Shown here piece after piece: positions 27,370 to 37,560 of a stretch of DNA of 64,000 bases. How positions within the stretch are numbered: the first letter of the stretch is position 1; each line of letters begins with the position of its first letter. The DNA is from Haloarcula regularis (lineage in GTDB: Archaea; Halobacteriota; Halobacteria; Halobacteriales; Haloarculaceae), in NCBI RefSeq assembly GCF_029338315.1, contig NZ_CP119794.1:1612001-1676000 (forward strand). Reading direction: 5' to 3'. The position numbers were made by a program, and so were the translations under genes. The notes below the pieces were generated by a model. The model saw nothing but the letters and a program-made list of their open reading frames with translations, had not been told where the DNA came from and did no database searches.

Positions 27370-28358
27370 TTATTTGATAGTCAGCCCAGGAGTCGAAACC
27401 GGATACTCGAGCAATTCACGGAGTTCTTCGTCGATGGAGAGTAAGGTAATCGAACAACCCGCCATATCCAGCGAGGTACAGTACTCGCCGACCCACATAT
27501 CGTGGACGCCGATAGAGTGCGCATCGAGGATCTCGTCGAGACGGTTCGCGACGATGTATAGTTCGCTCTGGGGTGTTCCTCCAAGGCCATTGACCATCGC
27601 GACGACTTCGTGCTCTTCCCCTAACTCGAGGTCGCTGATTACTGCGTCTGCGAGACTATCAGTGATTTCGTCGGCGGATTCTATCGTTGTGCGGTTGATG
27701 CCTGGTTCACCATGGATACCAATTCCCAGTTCCATCTCATCATTGCCCAATTCCACGGTGGGTTCCCCTTTCTCCGGTGTGATACACGACGTTAGCGCAA
27801 CCCCATCGTCGCTAGATTATCGATTGTTTTCTCCGCAACACGTGCAACTTCTGCCAACGACTCACCACGGGCTGCTGCGGCGCCGGCAACCTTGTGGACG
27901 AACACGGTTCCGGCCACACCACGACGCCCAGTTCGATCGCTCGAATCTGCAATCGCAACATCGTCATCAACGATGACCTGCTCGAACTCAACGTCGGTCA
28001 TCGACGCTGCCGTTTTGAAGTTCATGCGATCGCCTTCGTAATTTTTGATGATTGCAAGGACACCTTCACCACCGTCGACGGTCGCAATCATCTCACGCAT
28101 GTCTGTCGCGGGCGGCGAGGTGAAGATGTTTCCGGCAGCGGCCCCGTCCAACATGCCCTCCCCAACGAAGCCAGCATGCATCGGCTCGTGCCCACTTCCG
28201 CCACCGGTGACAACCCCGACTTTCCCGTCGACCGGAGCGGTGTTCCTCACGACGACGTCTGTGCCCTCGAGTCGTTCGACATCTTCCGAGTGGGCCGATA
28301 CGAACCCGTCTAGCATTTCGTTGACGACGTTCGATGGATCATTGACTAGTTTCTTCAT
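27370..28358 (-). pseudogene. dhaK: Dihydroxyacetone kinase-type subunit DhaK (one frameshift)
   Basis: The N-terminal part (28358 to about 27800) has the family core VGVVTGGGSGHEPMHAGFV and IIKNYEGDRMNFKTA. The frame breaks after DNLATMG. One base later the reading continues as ALTSCITPEKGEPTVELG and IGIHGEPG, whose His covalently binds the ketose carbonyl in DhaK. A single missing base at 27797-27801 explains it. Repaired, the protein has about 330 residues, the normal size. Because its partner DhaL and the whole locus look functional, a sequencing error is quite possible. Confidence 0.87.
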
Positions 28359-28513
28359 GCTTCACCGTGGTCGAAATTGAGAGGGGACTCGTAAAAAAAG
28401 GTACTGCCGGAGGCTCGTCGACAGAAAGAGTCATGCACTCCGGTCACCGCAGGAAGAGCGTCAGAAGCAACCGATATACCAGGGGGAGCCAAGACGATGT
28501 GAATCCGGGAGCG

Positions 28514-29524
28514 TTACGACTTTGTTATCACCTTCCGTCGAATCCGTTCTTCCATCGTGTAGATGATGATCGCCGCGAGGAGCACGAAGCCATTGATGAC
28601 GTCGACAGCGGTCGCTTCGATTCCCATGAGGACGAGTGCTGACTCGACCGACGCGAGCAGTATCACACCACCGACGGCGCCGAGGACGTTTCCACGGCCG
28701 CCGAACAGACTCACGCCGCCGATGACCGCTGCAGCGAATGCCGGAAAGACGTCGTTCTGTCCGATAGTCGGGGGTGCGACTCCGAGGAATCCCGTGTACA
28801 GTAGACCACCAAACGCACTCAGCATACCCGAGAAGACGTACACGAGGATGATGATAAACGTCGTGTTGATGCCGGCCTCAGTAGCGGCTTTTTTGTTTCC
28901 GCCTACGGCGTATATCGCACGGCCGGTGGCTGAATATTTCAGCCACACACCAAACGCCAGGAAAATCACACCCATGAGTACGATGGCGACGGGGATACCA
29001 CTTACTTGCCCGCCACCGACGAACAAGTACGTCTCTGGGAGGCCAGTGAGCGCTGACGATGATAGTAACTTGACACTCCCGGAGAGTATCATCAGCATCG
29101 CCAGCGTCTGCAGAAATGGATTCACACCGATGTAGGTAATAGAGACCCCGTTTATCAAGCCGATCGTCATCCCAACGAGGAGGATGAGCAGTATACCGGC
29201 CGCCCCTGAAGTGCCAGGGAACCATTCCGTGAGGAACAGTGCGCTGAATATCGCGGCGAATCCAGCAGTAGCACCGACGGAGAGGTCGAAGTGCCCACTC
29301 AAGAGACACAGCGTTTCGCCGAGTACAATTGCCGATAACGCCGCGGTACCGAACAGCAGTGCACGGATGTTGCCAGGCGAGCTAAACACCGGAACGATGA
29401 TAGAGAAAATTAACACCGTGGATAACAGGATCGGCCAGATCATGTTATCCAACGCGAAGAGAACCGCCTCGTGACGGTCGAAGTCCAAGGCGTTCGATAT
29501 ATTCGAGGTCACGTCAGTAGACAT
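28514..29524 (-). CDS. Sugar ABC transporter permease (RbsC/FrcC family)
   Basis: The 336-residue membrane protein has about ten hydrophobic segments. It carries RbsC-family motifs: SGHFDLSVGATAGFAAIFSA, INGVSITYIGVNPFLQTLAM, TGRAIYAVGGNKKAATEAGI, and AAVIGGVSLFGGRGNVLGAV. It forms the membrane channel of an importer with the binding protein (13 bases upstream) and the divergently encoded ATPase at 30916. DhaKL lies 155 bases downstream on the same strand. Confidence 0.9.
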   Translation of the reverse strand: MSTDVTSNISNALDFDRHEAVLFALDNMIWPILLSTVLIFSIIVPVFSSPGNIRALLFGTAALSAIVLGETLCLLSGHFDLSVGATAGFAAIFSALFLTEWFPGTSGAAGILLILLVGMTIGLINGVSITYIGVNPFLQTLAMLMILSGSVKLLSSSALTGLPETYLFVGGGQVSGIPVAIVLMGVIFLAFGVWLKYSATGRAIYAVGGNKKAATEAGINTTFIIILVYVFSGMLSAFGGLLYTGFLGVAPPTIGQNDVFPAFAAAVIGGVSLFGGRGNVLGAVGGVILLASVESALVLMGIEATAVDVINGFVLLAAIIIYTMEERIRRKVITKS

Positions 29525-29537
29525 CTATCAAACACTC

Positions 29538-30759
29538 TTACGCGAGATTACCCCAGAGGTACGGTGCATCTGCGTTCTCTTTGGTCACAGTGACGCCGCT
29601 GGTTTTGAAGTAGGTCTGCATCCCGTCGTCGAATTCGAGTTCCTCAATCTGTGCGGGCGCCCACAGCGGGTCCGCCCACGGGTCTATGCCGTCGTGTTGA
29701 TTCCCGGTCGCGAACGTCTGGTCGTCGGCGGTGATCTCCTGACCGACTTCCGGTATGACGCCACTGTCTTGACCAGCATCGAGGTAATCAACAATGTACT
29801 TCATCGTGATGGGCGTAGAACAGGTTCGGCTGGTCGATGGCAGCGTCGAAGTAGTCGTTCCGGATCGCATTGAGTGTGTTCGGGCCGGCATCGAGTCCGA
29901 CTGTCGTGATGTGCCCCTCGTTACCGATTGGTTCTTTGACACCCTCGTTCTCGAACGCCGACATCGAAGCAAGCCCCGACAGCAAGTCCGGGCAATACAG
30001 CGCATCGAAGTCGTCGTCGCGCTGCAACTGCGTCGAGATCTTGTTCGCAGCATCCTCCTGGGTCTGGTCGTACTCGAGTTGAGCGATGATTTCGATATCG
30101 TCGTACTCTTCCATCCCGGAGACGAAGCCTTCGTGGCGCTGGACGAACGTCTCTGTATCTTGTGGGAGGAGAACTTCGACGACTCGTCCCTCGGGGGACC
30201 CGTATCGTTCTTCGAGTCTGTTGGCCATGACACCTGCGGCGGAGTTCGCCGCGTCCTGGTTACCGAATGCAGTGAACATCGGAACCTCGGACGTCGCCGC
30301 TGTGGAGTTAGCGGTGAAGACGGGTATGTTTTCGGCGTTGGCCTCTTCGACCATCGTCACCGCAGCGTCTGATTGCACCGGACTGGTCAGGATCGCATCA
30401 ACGTCCTGACGGACGAGGCGTTTGGCGTCATTGATCTGCTTCGCCGAATCGAATTCACCGTCGGTAACGGTCAGTTCCAGGCCTTGATCTTCAGCGTACC
30501 ACTCTGCACCCTTCCGGAACGCACCCATCCACGGGTCACCTCCGAGACCCATGATGGCAAATCCGATATGATAACTCCCATCTCCACCGGACGTCGTCTT
30601 TGTCGACGTTTGGGTCGACCCGCCATCTCCAGAGGAATCCGAACCATCCCCACCGTCACTACCACCGTCGTCGCCATCGTTGGAACTCGAACAGCCAGCA
30701 AGTGCGATACTTCCCGTCGCGCCTAACGTCTTTATTAGGTTACGTCTGCTAACAGTCAT
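29538..30759 (-). pseudogene. Sugar ABC transporter substrate-binding protein (one frameshift)
   Basis: ATG 30759 starts a Tat lipoprotein signal (VSRRNLIKTLG, then ALAGC), an acidic Ser/Gly/Thr linker, and a Peripla_BP_4 (ribose/fructose-type) domain beginning YHIGFAIMGLGGDPWM, with LVRQDVDAILTSPVQSDAAV and AIDQPNLFYA. The frame changes in GCCC near 29811 and resumes as ITMKYIVDYLDAGQDSG to the end at 29538. One extra base would explain it. Repaired length is about 405 residues. It would capture a sugar outside the cell for the permease next to it. Confidence 0.87.
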
Positions 30760-30785
30760 GATTGTTTGTCGACTACGATTTGTGA

Positions 30786-30893
30786 TGTATATAGCCTCAT
30801 ATATAAATTTTACTCTGATACACCGGTCGGTGGCGGACCTTATCTGATCAGTGCGTCGGAGTTGAGAAGCAGTATTGTCGTCAATTATAAATA
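30786..30893. promoter_or_regulatory. Divergent promoters of the sugar importer
   Basis: On the plus strand TTATAAAT (30885-30892) is centred 27 bases before ATG 30916. On the minus strand the TATATA near 30788-30793 lies about 30 bases before ATG 30759. Both spacings imply leaderless transcripts. The region between them is where the DeoR-type regulator could bind, but no clear operator was found. Confidence 0.5.
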
Positions 30894-30915
30894 CTTCCAA
30901 TTGGCTCGTGTAACC

Positions 30916-31692
30916 ATGGTTAGTGAAAGCGAGCCACTGGTCGAAGTTCGTAACATCACGAAGAACTTCGGTAATATTCAAGCTCTGAACGACGTCGACC
31001 TCACACTTCGCGAAGGGGAAATTCTCGGATTGCTCGGAGATAATGGGTCGGGGAAATCCACCTTCGTGAAGGTACTCGTGGGAATCCACGACCCGAACGA
31101 AGGTGAGGTCTTTATTCGCGGGGAGCCGGTCGATATCGGTGGTCCGAAAGATGCGCGGCGTCACGGAATAGCGACAGTTTATCAGGATCTGGCAGTCGTT
31201 GATGAGATGTCCGTTGCGGAAAATATGTTTCTCGGTCGGATGCCGCGAAAATCAGTGGCCGGCCCTGTCTCTATCATCGATTACGACCAGATGCAGGAGA
31301 GAGCAGAGAAGATACTACGCGAGCGACTCAATATCCATCTCGATCCGACCACCAAAGTCGAGTCACTTTCTGGTGGTGAGCGACAGGCTGTCGCCATCGC
31401 TCGGGCGCTCGTCACTGACCCTGATATCCTGATTATGGACGAACCGACTTCGGCGCTGTCTGCGGACTCCACCGAGCGGGTTCAGGAGTTGATCAGATCG
31501 CTACGAGCCAACGGTATCTCGGTGTTGATGATTAGCCACGACCTCAATGAAGTGTTTGACCTGACGGACCGGATTACAGTCCTGAATAACGGCGACCTGG
31601 TCGGAACAATCGACACTGACGACGTGGTCGAAGATGACGTACTCGGAATGATGATGGGTTCGATGCCCACGGAACAAGCCCAGTCGGCATAG
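30916..31692 (+). CDS. Sugar ABC transporter ATP-binding protein, single domain (FrcA-like)
   Basis: ATG 30916 gives 258 residues with one ABC domain: Walker A LGDNGSGKSTFVK, signature LSGGERQAVAIARAL, Walker B DILIMDEPTSALS and switch His ISHDLNEVF. RbsA-type ATPases usually have two fused domains; a single domain resembles the fructose system FrcBCA. It is transcribed divergently from its permease and binding-protein genes and is followed by a sugar kinase gene, again as in the frc arrangement. Confidence 0.9.
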   Translation: MVSESEPLVEVRNITKNFGNIQALNDVDLTLREGEILGLLGDNGSGKSTFVKVLVGIHDPNEGEVFIRGEPVDIGGPKDARRHGIATVYQDLAVVDEMSVAENMFLGRMPRKSVAGPVSIIDYDQMQERAEKILRERLNIHLDPTTKVESLSGGERQAVAIARALVTDPDILIMDEPTSALSADSTERVQELIRSLRANGISVLMISHDLNEVFDLTDRITVLNNGDLVGTIDTDDVVEDDVLGMMMGSMPTEQAQSA

Positions 31693-31831
31693 CGTCAATC
31701 GATATCTCTGCGAGACATCTATCGGACAGGATACAGATTCTCTCGAGGATCGCGTGGCCCCACGAAATGTCCACCAACAGCCACGGTTACCTACAATCAG
31801 ACTTTATTATGGCCCCTCGAATTGCGGTCGT

Positions 31832-32959
31832 ATGGCCGAAAGAGCGACATCAGACGAAACAATAGCAGCGATAGAAGCGTGTCAGCAGGAACTCCCCGCC
31901 GAATTCCCCGGCGGCAAGCTCGCCTTCGGGTTCGACGGCGTCGTTGACAATGTCCGAACGATGGTCGAGACACGTCAAAGTCCGACGGAATACGAACGAC
32001 TGGAGCGCCTCTCGGACTTAGAAGATCTATTGAGCGATTCCGTCGCCAAGGGGAGTTCGCTCACAATCGAGTGGGAAAAAGAGGGGACGCGTACTGGTGG
32101 TCACGCGTGTCATCTCTCCCGCGCGTTTAATAAATTGGATGCGAACACCCTCATGATCGGGACCTATGGTCAGCCGGTCCAAGAACCGTTCACGACGGAG
32201 TTCTCTGAGTCGACACTCCTCACCATCGGGGAACCCGGATTCTGCGACGCTGTCGAGTTCGACGACGGGAAACTAATGATAAGCGAGACCAGTGAAGCCG
32301 CGTCGCTGGACTGGGAGAAACTGACTGAGCGTGTGGCTGTCGAAAGAGTGGCCGACGCGCTTGACGGCCGTGATCTGCTGGGAGTTGGATATTGGAACGT
32401 GACCTCGGCGCTTCCGGAGCTTCTCGACCGGCTTGTCGAGGAAACATGGCCACTTCAGGATTCGCCCCCGGACCGGATATTCCTCGATCCAGGAGATATC
32501 CGGAACCTCCCGGACGACCAGATACAGCAGGGGGCCGCACATCTCGAAGCAATCAACCGAAAGGTGCCGGTCACGGTAAGCGCGAACAAATCAGAGACCG
32601 AAAAGATAGCCGGAGCGGACGGTGGAGAGGCCAGTGGGACACTTCGCTCAGACGCCAAATCGGCACACGAAATCCTCGGAATAGACCAGTACGTCGGGCA
32701 CGGTCGAACGGAAAGCGCCGGCATCTCTCAGACCAGATCCACCGCAATCAAAGTACCAACGACAGACTCACCGTCGATGACGACAAGCGCGGGTGATCAT
32801 TTCAACGTCGGTTTCATAATCGCACACCTCGCCGGGCTTTCTTTACCTGCAGCAATGGTTGTAGGTAATGCCGTCGCCGGTAGTTTCGTCAGGAACGGTG
32901 TTCCTCCGACCTACGACGACATATACGCCTTCGTAGACTCGTATAGCGAGATGCTCTGA
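31832..32959 (+). CDS. PfkB/ribokinase-superfamily sugar kinase
   Basis: I start at ATG 31832, 26 bases after a CTTTATTAT element, giving 375 residues. The C-terminal motif TTSAGDHFNVGFIIAHLAG corresponds to the family's GAGD catalytic loop (Asp as base), and FGFDGVVDNV near the N-terminus fits the substrate side. The inserted central region is unlike bacterial fructokinases and resembles archaeal carbohydrate kinases. In context it phosphorylates the sugar brought in by the importer or an intermediate made from it. The exact substrate is not deducible. Confidence 0.82.
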   Translation: MAERATSDETIAAIEACQQELPAEFPGGKLAFGFDGVVDNVRTMVETRQSPTEYERLERLSDLEDLLSDSVAKGSSLTIEWEKEGTRTGGHACHLSRAFNKLDANTLMIGTYGQPVQEPFTTEFSESTLLTIGEPGFCDAVEFDDGKLMISETSEAASLDWEKLTERVAVERVADALDGRDLLGVGYWNVTSALPELLDRLVEETWPLQDSPPDRIFLDPGDIRNLPDDQIQQGAAHLEAINRKVPVTVSANKSETEKIAGADGGEASGTLRSDAKSAHEILGIDQYVGHGRTESAGISQTRSTAIKVPTTDSPSMTTSAGDHFNVGFIIAHLAGLSLPAAMVVGNAVAGSFVRNGVPPTYDDIYAFVDSYSEML

Positions 32960-33051
32960 CCAAGACAAAACTGCTCCTGTGGCTCTTTCTTCAATCGTAA
33001 CGACAGGGCAGGAGTGGTGAACACCCAGTACAGCTGCCAGCGTCACCCTTC

Positions 33052-33820
33052 TTAATCACTTTCTGCCACGATCAATTCCGTCTCAACCTCTTCAAATATC
33101 TCGGTGAATTGCTCGGGAACGCTCGCATCAGTCACGACCCCATCGATATCGTCGAACGTCGCGAATTCTCTGAAGTTCTTCTCTCCAAATTTATCCGAGT
33201 CGGCGACGACTATCGTTTGCTGAATTCGCTATCAATGTTCGCTTAAGACTTGCCTCGGGTTCAACATGCACTGTAAAGATCCCCTGTTCATCTATCCCCA
33301 TCGTCCCAATAAACGCAATATCGAAATTCGAAGAGCGCACGTAGTCTTCGGCTGTTGAACCGACGAGCCCCATCGACTTGGTTCGAAGGGATCCACCTGT
33401 CACCTCGACGTTTCCCTCCCTCTTGTTGAGCTCGATCGAGTGTAGCGGGGAGTTCGTGACACCCATAAACGACCCATCTTTCGGGGCTTCCTTAGCGATT
33501 TGAAACGTCGTCGTCCCGGAGTCGAAAAAGACGACCTGTCCCTCTTTGATCTCGGTCGCTGCTTTCGTTCCGATGACTCGTTTCGTTTCTATCCCTTGGA
33601 CTGCTCTTTCATCAAATGACGGTTCAGAACCGACGGTCGTAACTGGAATTGCCCCACCGTGTGTCCGCTCAATCAGATCACGATCGTCGAGATCATCGAG
33701 GTCTCTGCGGACCGTAGTCTCTGAGACATCGAGTTCTGTAGCAATCTTGCTCACCGACAGTCCGTCAGCGTTCTTTACGAGTTCAACTATTTTCCGACGT
33801 CGCTGCTCTGGCCCCATCAT
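33052..33820 (-). pseudogene. DeoR/GlpR-family regulator (one frameshift)
   Basis: The N-terminal DeoR helix-turn-helix is clear: EQRRRKIVELVKNADGLSVS, then ELDVSETTVRRDLDDLDDRD and THGGAIPV. The sensor domain follows with FFDSGTTTFQIAK and the phosphosugar-site residues of the family. After IANSAN the frame breaks near 33215 and continues as TIVVADSDKFGEKNF up to the stop at 33052. Repaired length is about 255 residues, normal for the family. In haloarchaea GlpR controls fructose and glucose genes; here it probably responds to a sugar phosphate and governs the neighbouring importer, kinase and aldolase genes. Confidence 0.85.
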
Positions 33821-33949
33821 AGCTGTTCACCTCTGTCCACATGCCAACGGGGTGTTCTTGCTAAACGGGTCATACAAGAACAACCGTGGGAATACGCTAA
33901 TAAGTTTATGATGGACCAGTGAAACTGCTCCGCCTTTTGCGGGCCGTAT

Positions 33950-34750
33950 TTAGTCCCAGACTTCTTCCACAGTCGCACCCTCGTGAACGATCTGAGTGAG
34001 TGCAGCGACTGTCTTGGCGGGATCCTCTGATTTCCAAACCGTTCGTCCAATCATTAGCCCACGGGCGCCAGACGCGATGGCATCCTCGACCGATTTTAGC
34101 ATTTCTCGTGTCTCACCGGACGCGGGCCCGCCAAGGATCATCACTGGAACTGGTGAATTCGAGACTATCGGCTCGAATGACTCTCTCGTACCCGTATACG
34201 GTGCTTTGAGTATATCCGCCCCGAACTCCCATCCCATTCGCAACCCGTCAGCCACGTACGCTGGGTCTGTCTCGAGCTGATCAGGGATGCGCTGGCCCCA
34301 CATCACTGGTTCGACAACGAGCGGGATGCCAGTACCACGGAGATCTTCGGCTAATTCGGCGACATACTTGATGTTCTTCTGGAAAATATCATTGTCGTCC
34401 CGACCGAAGACGAGCACTGTCTTTACACCGGCCGGATCAAGGTCTTTCAGCAATTCGGCATCGAACGCCGGTGTCCAGAGATCTTCGTCGTGCTCTCTGC
34501 CCGGACTCGTGGACCATGTGACCACGTCTGCAGTGAGTACGACTTCGACTCCTGCGTCGGATAGCCGATCTTGATACCGGCGCGCAAAGTGCGGACCGAC
34601 AAGAACGGCATCTGCACCTCCGGAAATCACTTTATCCAGGGTTTCGGGTGGATTCTCGAATCCCTCCGGAGCGCCCAGAGATAGTCCATGGTCGAGAGCG
34701 ACAACTACTGAATTACCAGACGGTGTGTCTAGCAGCTTGCCTACAGTCAT
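33950..34750 (-). CDS. DhnA-type class I aldolase (fructose-bisphosphate aldolase/LsrF family)
   Basis: The 266-residue protein has the family start VVVALDHGLSLGAPEGF and the Schiff-base lysine in ADILKAPYTGTRESF. The phosphate-binding loops follow as VMILGGPASGETREML and ARGLMIGRTVW. Relatives cleave fructose 1,6-bisphosphate, make aminoshikimate precursors, or act as LsrF on phosphorylated AI-2. Together with the kinase and DhaKL, an aldolase splitting a ketose phosphate into a dihydroxyacetone-type and an aldehyde fragment fits best. A TATA element at 34781-34788 precedes the gene. Confidence 0.85.
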   Translation of the reverse strand: MTVGKLLDTPSGNSVVVALDHGLSLGAPEGFENPPETLDKVISGGADAVLVGPHFARRYQDRLSDAGVEVVLTADVVTWSTSPGREHDEDLWTPAFDAELLKDLDPAGVKTVLVFGRDDNDIFQKNIKYVAELAEDLRGTGIPLVVEPVMWGQRIPDQLETDPAYVADGLRMGWEFGADILKAPYTGTRESFEPIVSNSPVPVMILGGPASGETREMLKSVEDAIASGARGLMIGRTVWKSEDPAKTVAALTQIVHEGATVEEVWD

Positions 34751-36066
34751 TCGAGACTCACTTTGGGTGTATCACTCCACATATAAATAGTTTCCCCGAA
34801 CTCCGCAACCCATGTCTTCTCCGAGCGTGCCCCCGATAACCTCGGTGAACACGAAAGCACCTGACCTGCGCGACCCACCGCACAGCCTTCTCGCAGATGT
34901 CACGCTGGTGGGACGCAATATCGGGCAATACGAATCTCAAAATCACGGTCGATTAGTCTTCGACCAGAATACTCGGGGTGTTGTAATTGAATGCAATTAG
35001 CCGATGATGCATATTTAAGATTGTTTTGATTTAATATAAGTTGATAGAATACAGGAATATATTCTCGGGTGGGAGTCGCTCTCACACTCTGGATGCAATT
35101 TTCGTTCATGAACAATCTAGACGGCAATACGTATTGCAGGACACTCGAATATTTCTGAATGTTACTGGTTAAATTAATATTCTAGAATTCAGAAAACGCA
35201 GTCATTATTCGTTTGAATCTGTCTGAGTTGGACGGTCGAATTTCCGATTGGTCGATATGATCGGTTCGGATTCTAGAGATGGATGACAGGGTGAGCCCCT
35301 GCGATCAATCGGAGTAAAACCACTCTCTTCACCTCCCAATAGTTTCGGCGAATATTGTGGATGTGTGTCCTCTACATATCGCCTACAGTGAGTGCCGCAG
35401 CACAGTCTGGGCTTAGACACCGGCGTCAACAGAGATTGGAAATACAGAACGGGAGACCGTCATGCAAAAAAAGGACACTCAACCGAGCGCGATTGCAGGG
35501 AAAGAATCGGAACGTCAGAACCCGTAATTTCACCAACGAAGTTGGACTTGATCCATCTGACTTCGAGTTTACTCACTCGGCACAATAACATACGTACCCG
35601 TGTTATGGTCAGGGAGGTTCTGCAGCCCCGACATTCTGGGAACACGTTCCTCCAATCACCACAGTTCCTGGTCTTTCAGACATCGAGTCGCCGCCGACCT
35701 CGTCCGTGAAGTCGAGTCACATTCATCGCGGCTGTCGGATGCTCCAACGAAGCGATTGTACTGGGCCTCTCGTCAGGCATTAGTATTAGAGAAGCCCATC
35801 GTGTGGACACCATCCTGTCATCGGTCGTGATGATCTGGTCGGTTCATCTCGTTCGTCGCCGTCCAAGCAGTTTTTCGACAAGGTACAGACGTTTCTAGAC
35901 CAGAGTTGAATCAGAAAGGACATATAACCTCAATTTTTGCCCATTTTAATTACAGATAGGGAATATTCATATACACGATTAAATTTTTGATGGGTATTTC
36001 CCTACAGTATATACCTATTCCCCAATTTAAATCTGTATATTTCGATCTTACGCAGTCTTAAGCTAT
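34751..36066. other. Long intergenic region without a supported gene
   Basis: About 1.3 kb. Short open frames exist at 34812-35000 (plus) and 35205-35429 (minus, containing CCGTHCRRYVED), but none has a recognisable motif or neighbour. From 35000 to 35250 and after 35900 the sequence is very AT-rich. The part 35600-35880 has higher GC and may be a decayed gene. Confidence 0.45.
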
Positions 36067-36859
36067 AGTGTATTTCTGGTTGAGCGCTTTCTAGTTCTAT
36101 ATGATTTCAGCTGGCGTTCGGCTGCCGAGTGCTTGGTTCGGTCGTTCGCGGTTATAGTGGTGTCTGAAGCGGCGTAATCACTGTTTCGCGCTGGATTGGC
36201 TGCCCCTCCAGACAGAGTGAAAGCGGTCGATTCGCAGGGTCACAGTCTGGAACTATTTTTTGATGAGGTCCCGGATGTGGAATTCGAGCCGGCCGCTTTA
36301 ATCGTGACGAGCGAGGGCAGTCAAATAGCCCGCAGCATCGACGAGAAACTCTGACTCGGCAACATCGTGTTTCTCGGTGAGCCGATGCAGGAACGCCGTC
36401 CTCAGAAATCTGCGATTTCTGATGGGCTGTACGAGAACTGCATTCTCGTGAACGCCGCGGGGTCAGTCTCACGGCGACTGGACAAGTCGATCTCAAGCGG
36501 CAACTTTGACTCAGTATCGACGGCGGCGTACACCCACTTCTTTTCGCCATCTACTTCGAATTGTTTCTCGTCAACCGGGACCCGCGACGGCTGTGCCATC
36601 GGCGGGTCGCGCTGAGCCTCGGACAGAGTATGAGCCAGTACCAAACCGCACCGTGAGAACGAACGACACCCAGCAGATCTAAGATAGCACCCATCTCTCT
36701 GATCGACAGCCCCGCCGTATGGAGACGTACCACAAACCGTCGGATGGGTGTCGGGATGCGCTCATTCTCCCACTCGTCTTGGCTGTCCTGGTCTAACGTC
36801 TCTCTGAGGAGGTCTGCGAGTCACATGAGCACTTCTCACTCCCTTAACCAGACAGTTCC
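36067..36859 (-). mobile_element. IS6-type element, decayed transposase (third copy)
   Basis: On the minus strand fragments read GLSIREMGAILDLLGVVRSH, PVDEKQFEVDGEKKWVYAAV, DTESKLPLEIDLSSR, then RIDRFHSLWRGSQSSAKQ and RRFRHHYNRERPNQALGS. At least three frameshifts and stops separate them. The right end GGAACTGTCTGGTTAAGGGA (complement) matches the ends at 22131 and 9779. The left end near 36067 shows only partial similarity. It is inactive. Confidence 0.7.
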
Positions 36860-37002
36860 TTGGAGCTTCAGTTATCGCGGGACTCGTGGATTGACCAACT
36901 ATGCCTACCGCTCAACCTCCGTATAGAGACGGAGATATGCGCTATCGGTCTGTATCACAGCGACTCCTGTCAGCGTTCTCGTACTCGACTGTGATCGAAC
37001 GG

Positions 37003-37560
37003 TCACGCAACCGCTGTCTTGTCTGTATCGTCCAGCAGCAGGTCGAGGTCCAGCAACAACCGGTAGCAGAGATAGGAGACCGCCCCAAACAGGAGCAGGA
37101 GTCCGACGATGGTCTCGAGCAACTCGAGACGGGAGTTGAACACGAGTATGGTCGCCCCACTCAGGATAGCCACACCCGTGAACGCGACTGCGGCAGCGGT
37201 GGATCCGGTGTCAGACCACACATCTGCGACGAGGAGGGCACCGAGCGTGGCTTCGGCTGGAAGCAGCCCGACGAGACCGGTATCTGCTGCCGTCATGGCG
37301 ACGAGTGCGAACTGCCCGATCGCGACGGGGACGATCGGTGGAAAGACGAGCCAACTGAGTGCGACGACGATCCAGGCGATGATGCCGAGGGCACCGCCGA
37401 GTTGCCAGAACGCCACCAGCACAGTCAGGAGAGCGATACCCCCGAATGGACTTCGCTCCGTGTCCCATCGACTCTCCTCGAGCAAGGCAGCGCCCAGCCC
37501 GAACGGAGTCGTCGACGAATCTGCGTCATCGACGGACTCGGACGCCGACGTCGACGTCAC
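37003..37560 (-). CDS. Membrane protein, probably DUF7519
   Basis: The 185-residue protein has a short polar N-terminus and five or six hydrophobic segments (IALLTVLVAFWQLGGALGII, IVPVAIGQFALVAMTAADTG, GATILVFNSRLELLETIVG). It overlaps the upstream DUF58 gene by four bases. Small membrane proteins in this position are usual in haloarchaeal DUF58 clusters; I assign DUF7519 from that context only. Confidence 0.65.
   Translation of the reverse strand: MTSTSASESVDDADSSTTPFGLGAALLEESRWDTERSPFGGIALLTVLVAFWQLGGALGIIAWIVVALSWLVFPPIVPVAIGQFALVAMTAADTGLVGLLPAEATLGALLVADVWSDTGSTAAAVAFTGVAILSGATILVFNSRLELLETIVGLLLLFGAVSYLCYRLLLDLDLLLDDTDKTAVA

Noticed and set aside
35205..35429. Minus-strand 74-codon frame with CCGTHCRRYVED
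   Set aside because: The cysteine pattern is suggestive but isolated; there is no second metal-site half, promoter or neighbour to support a gene.
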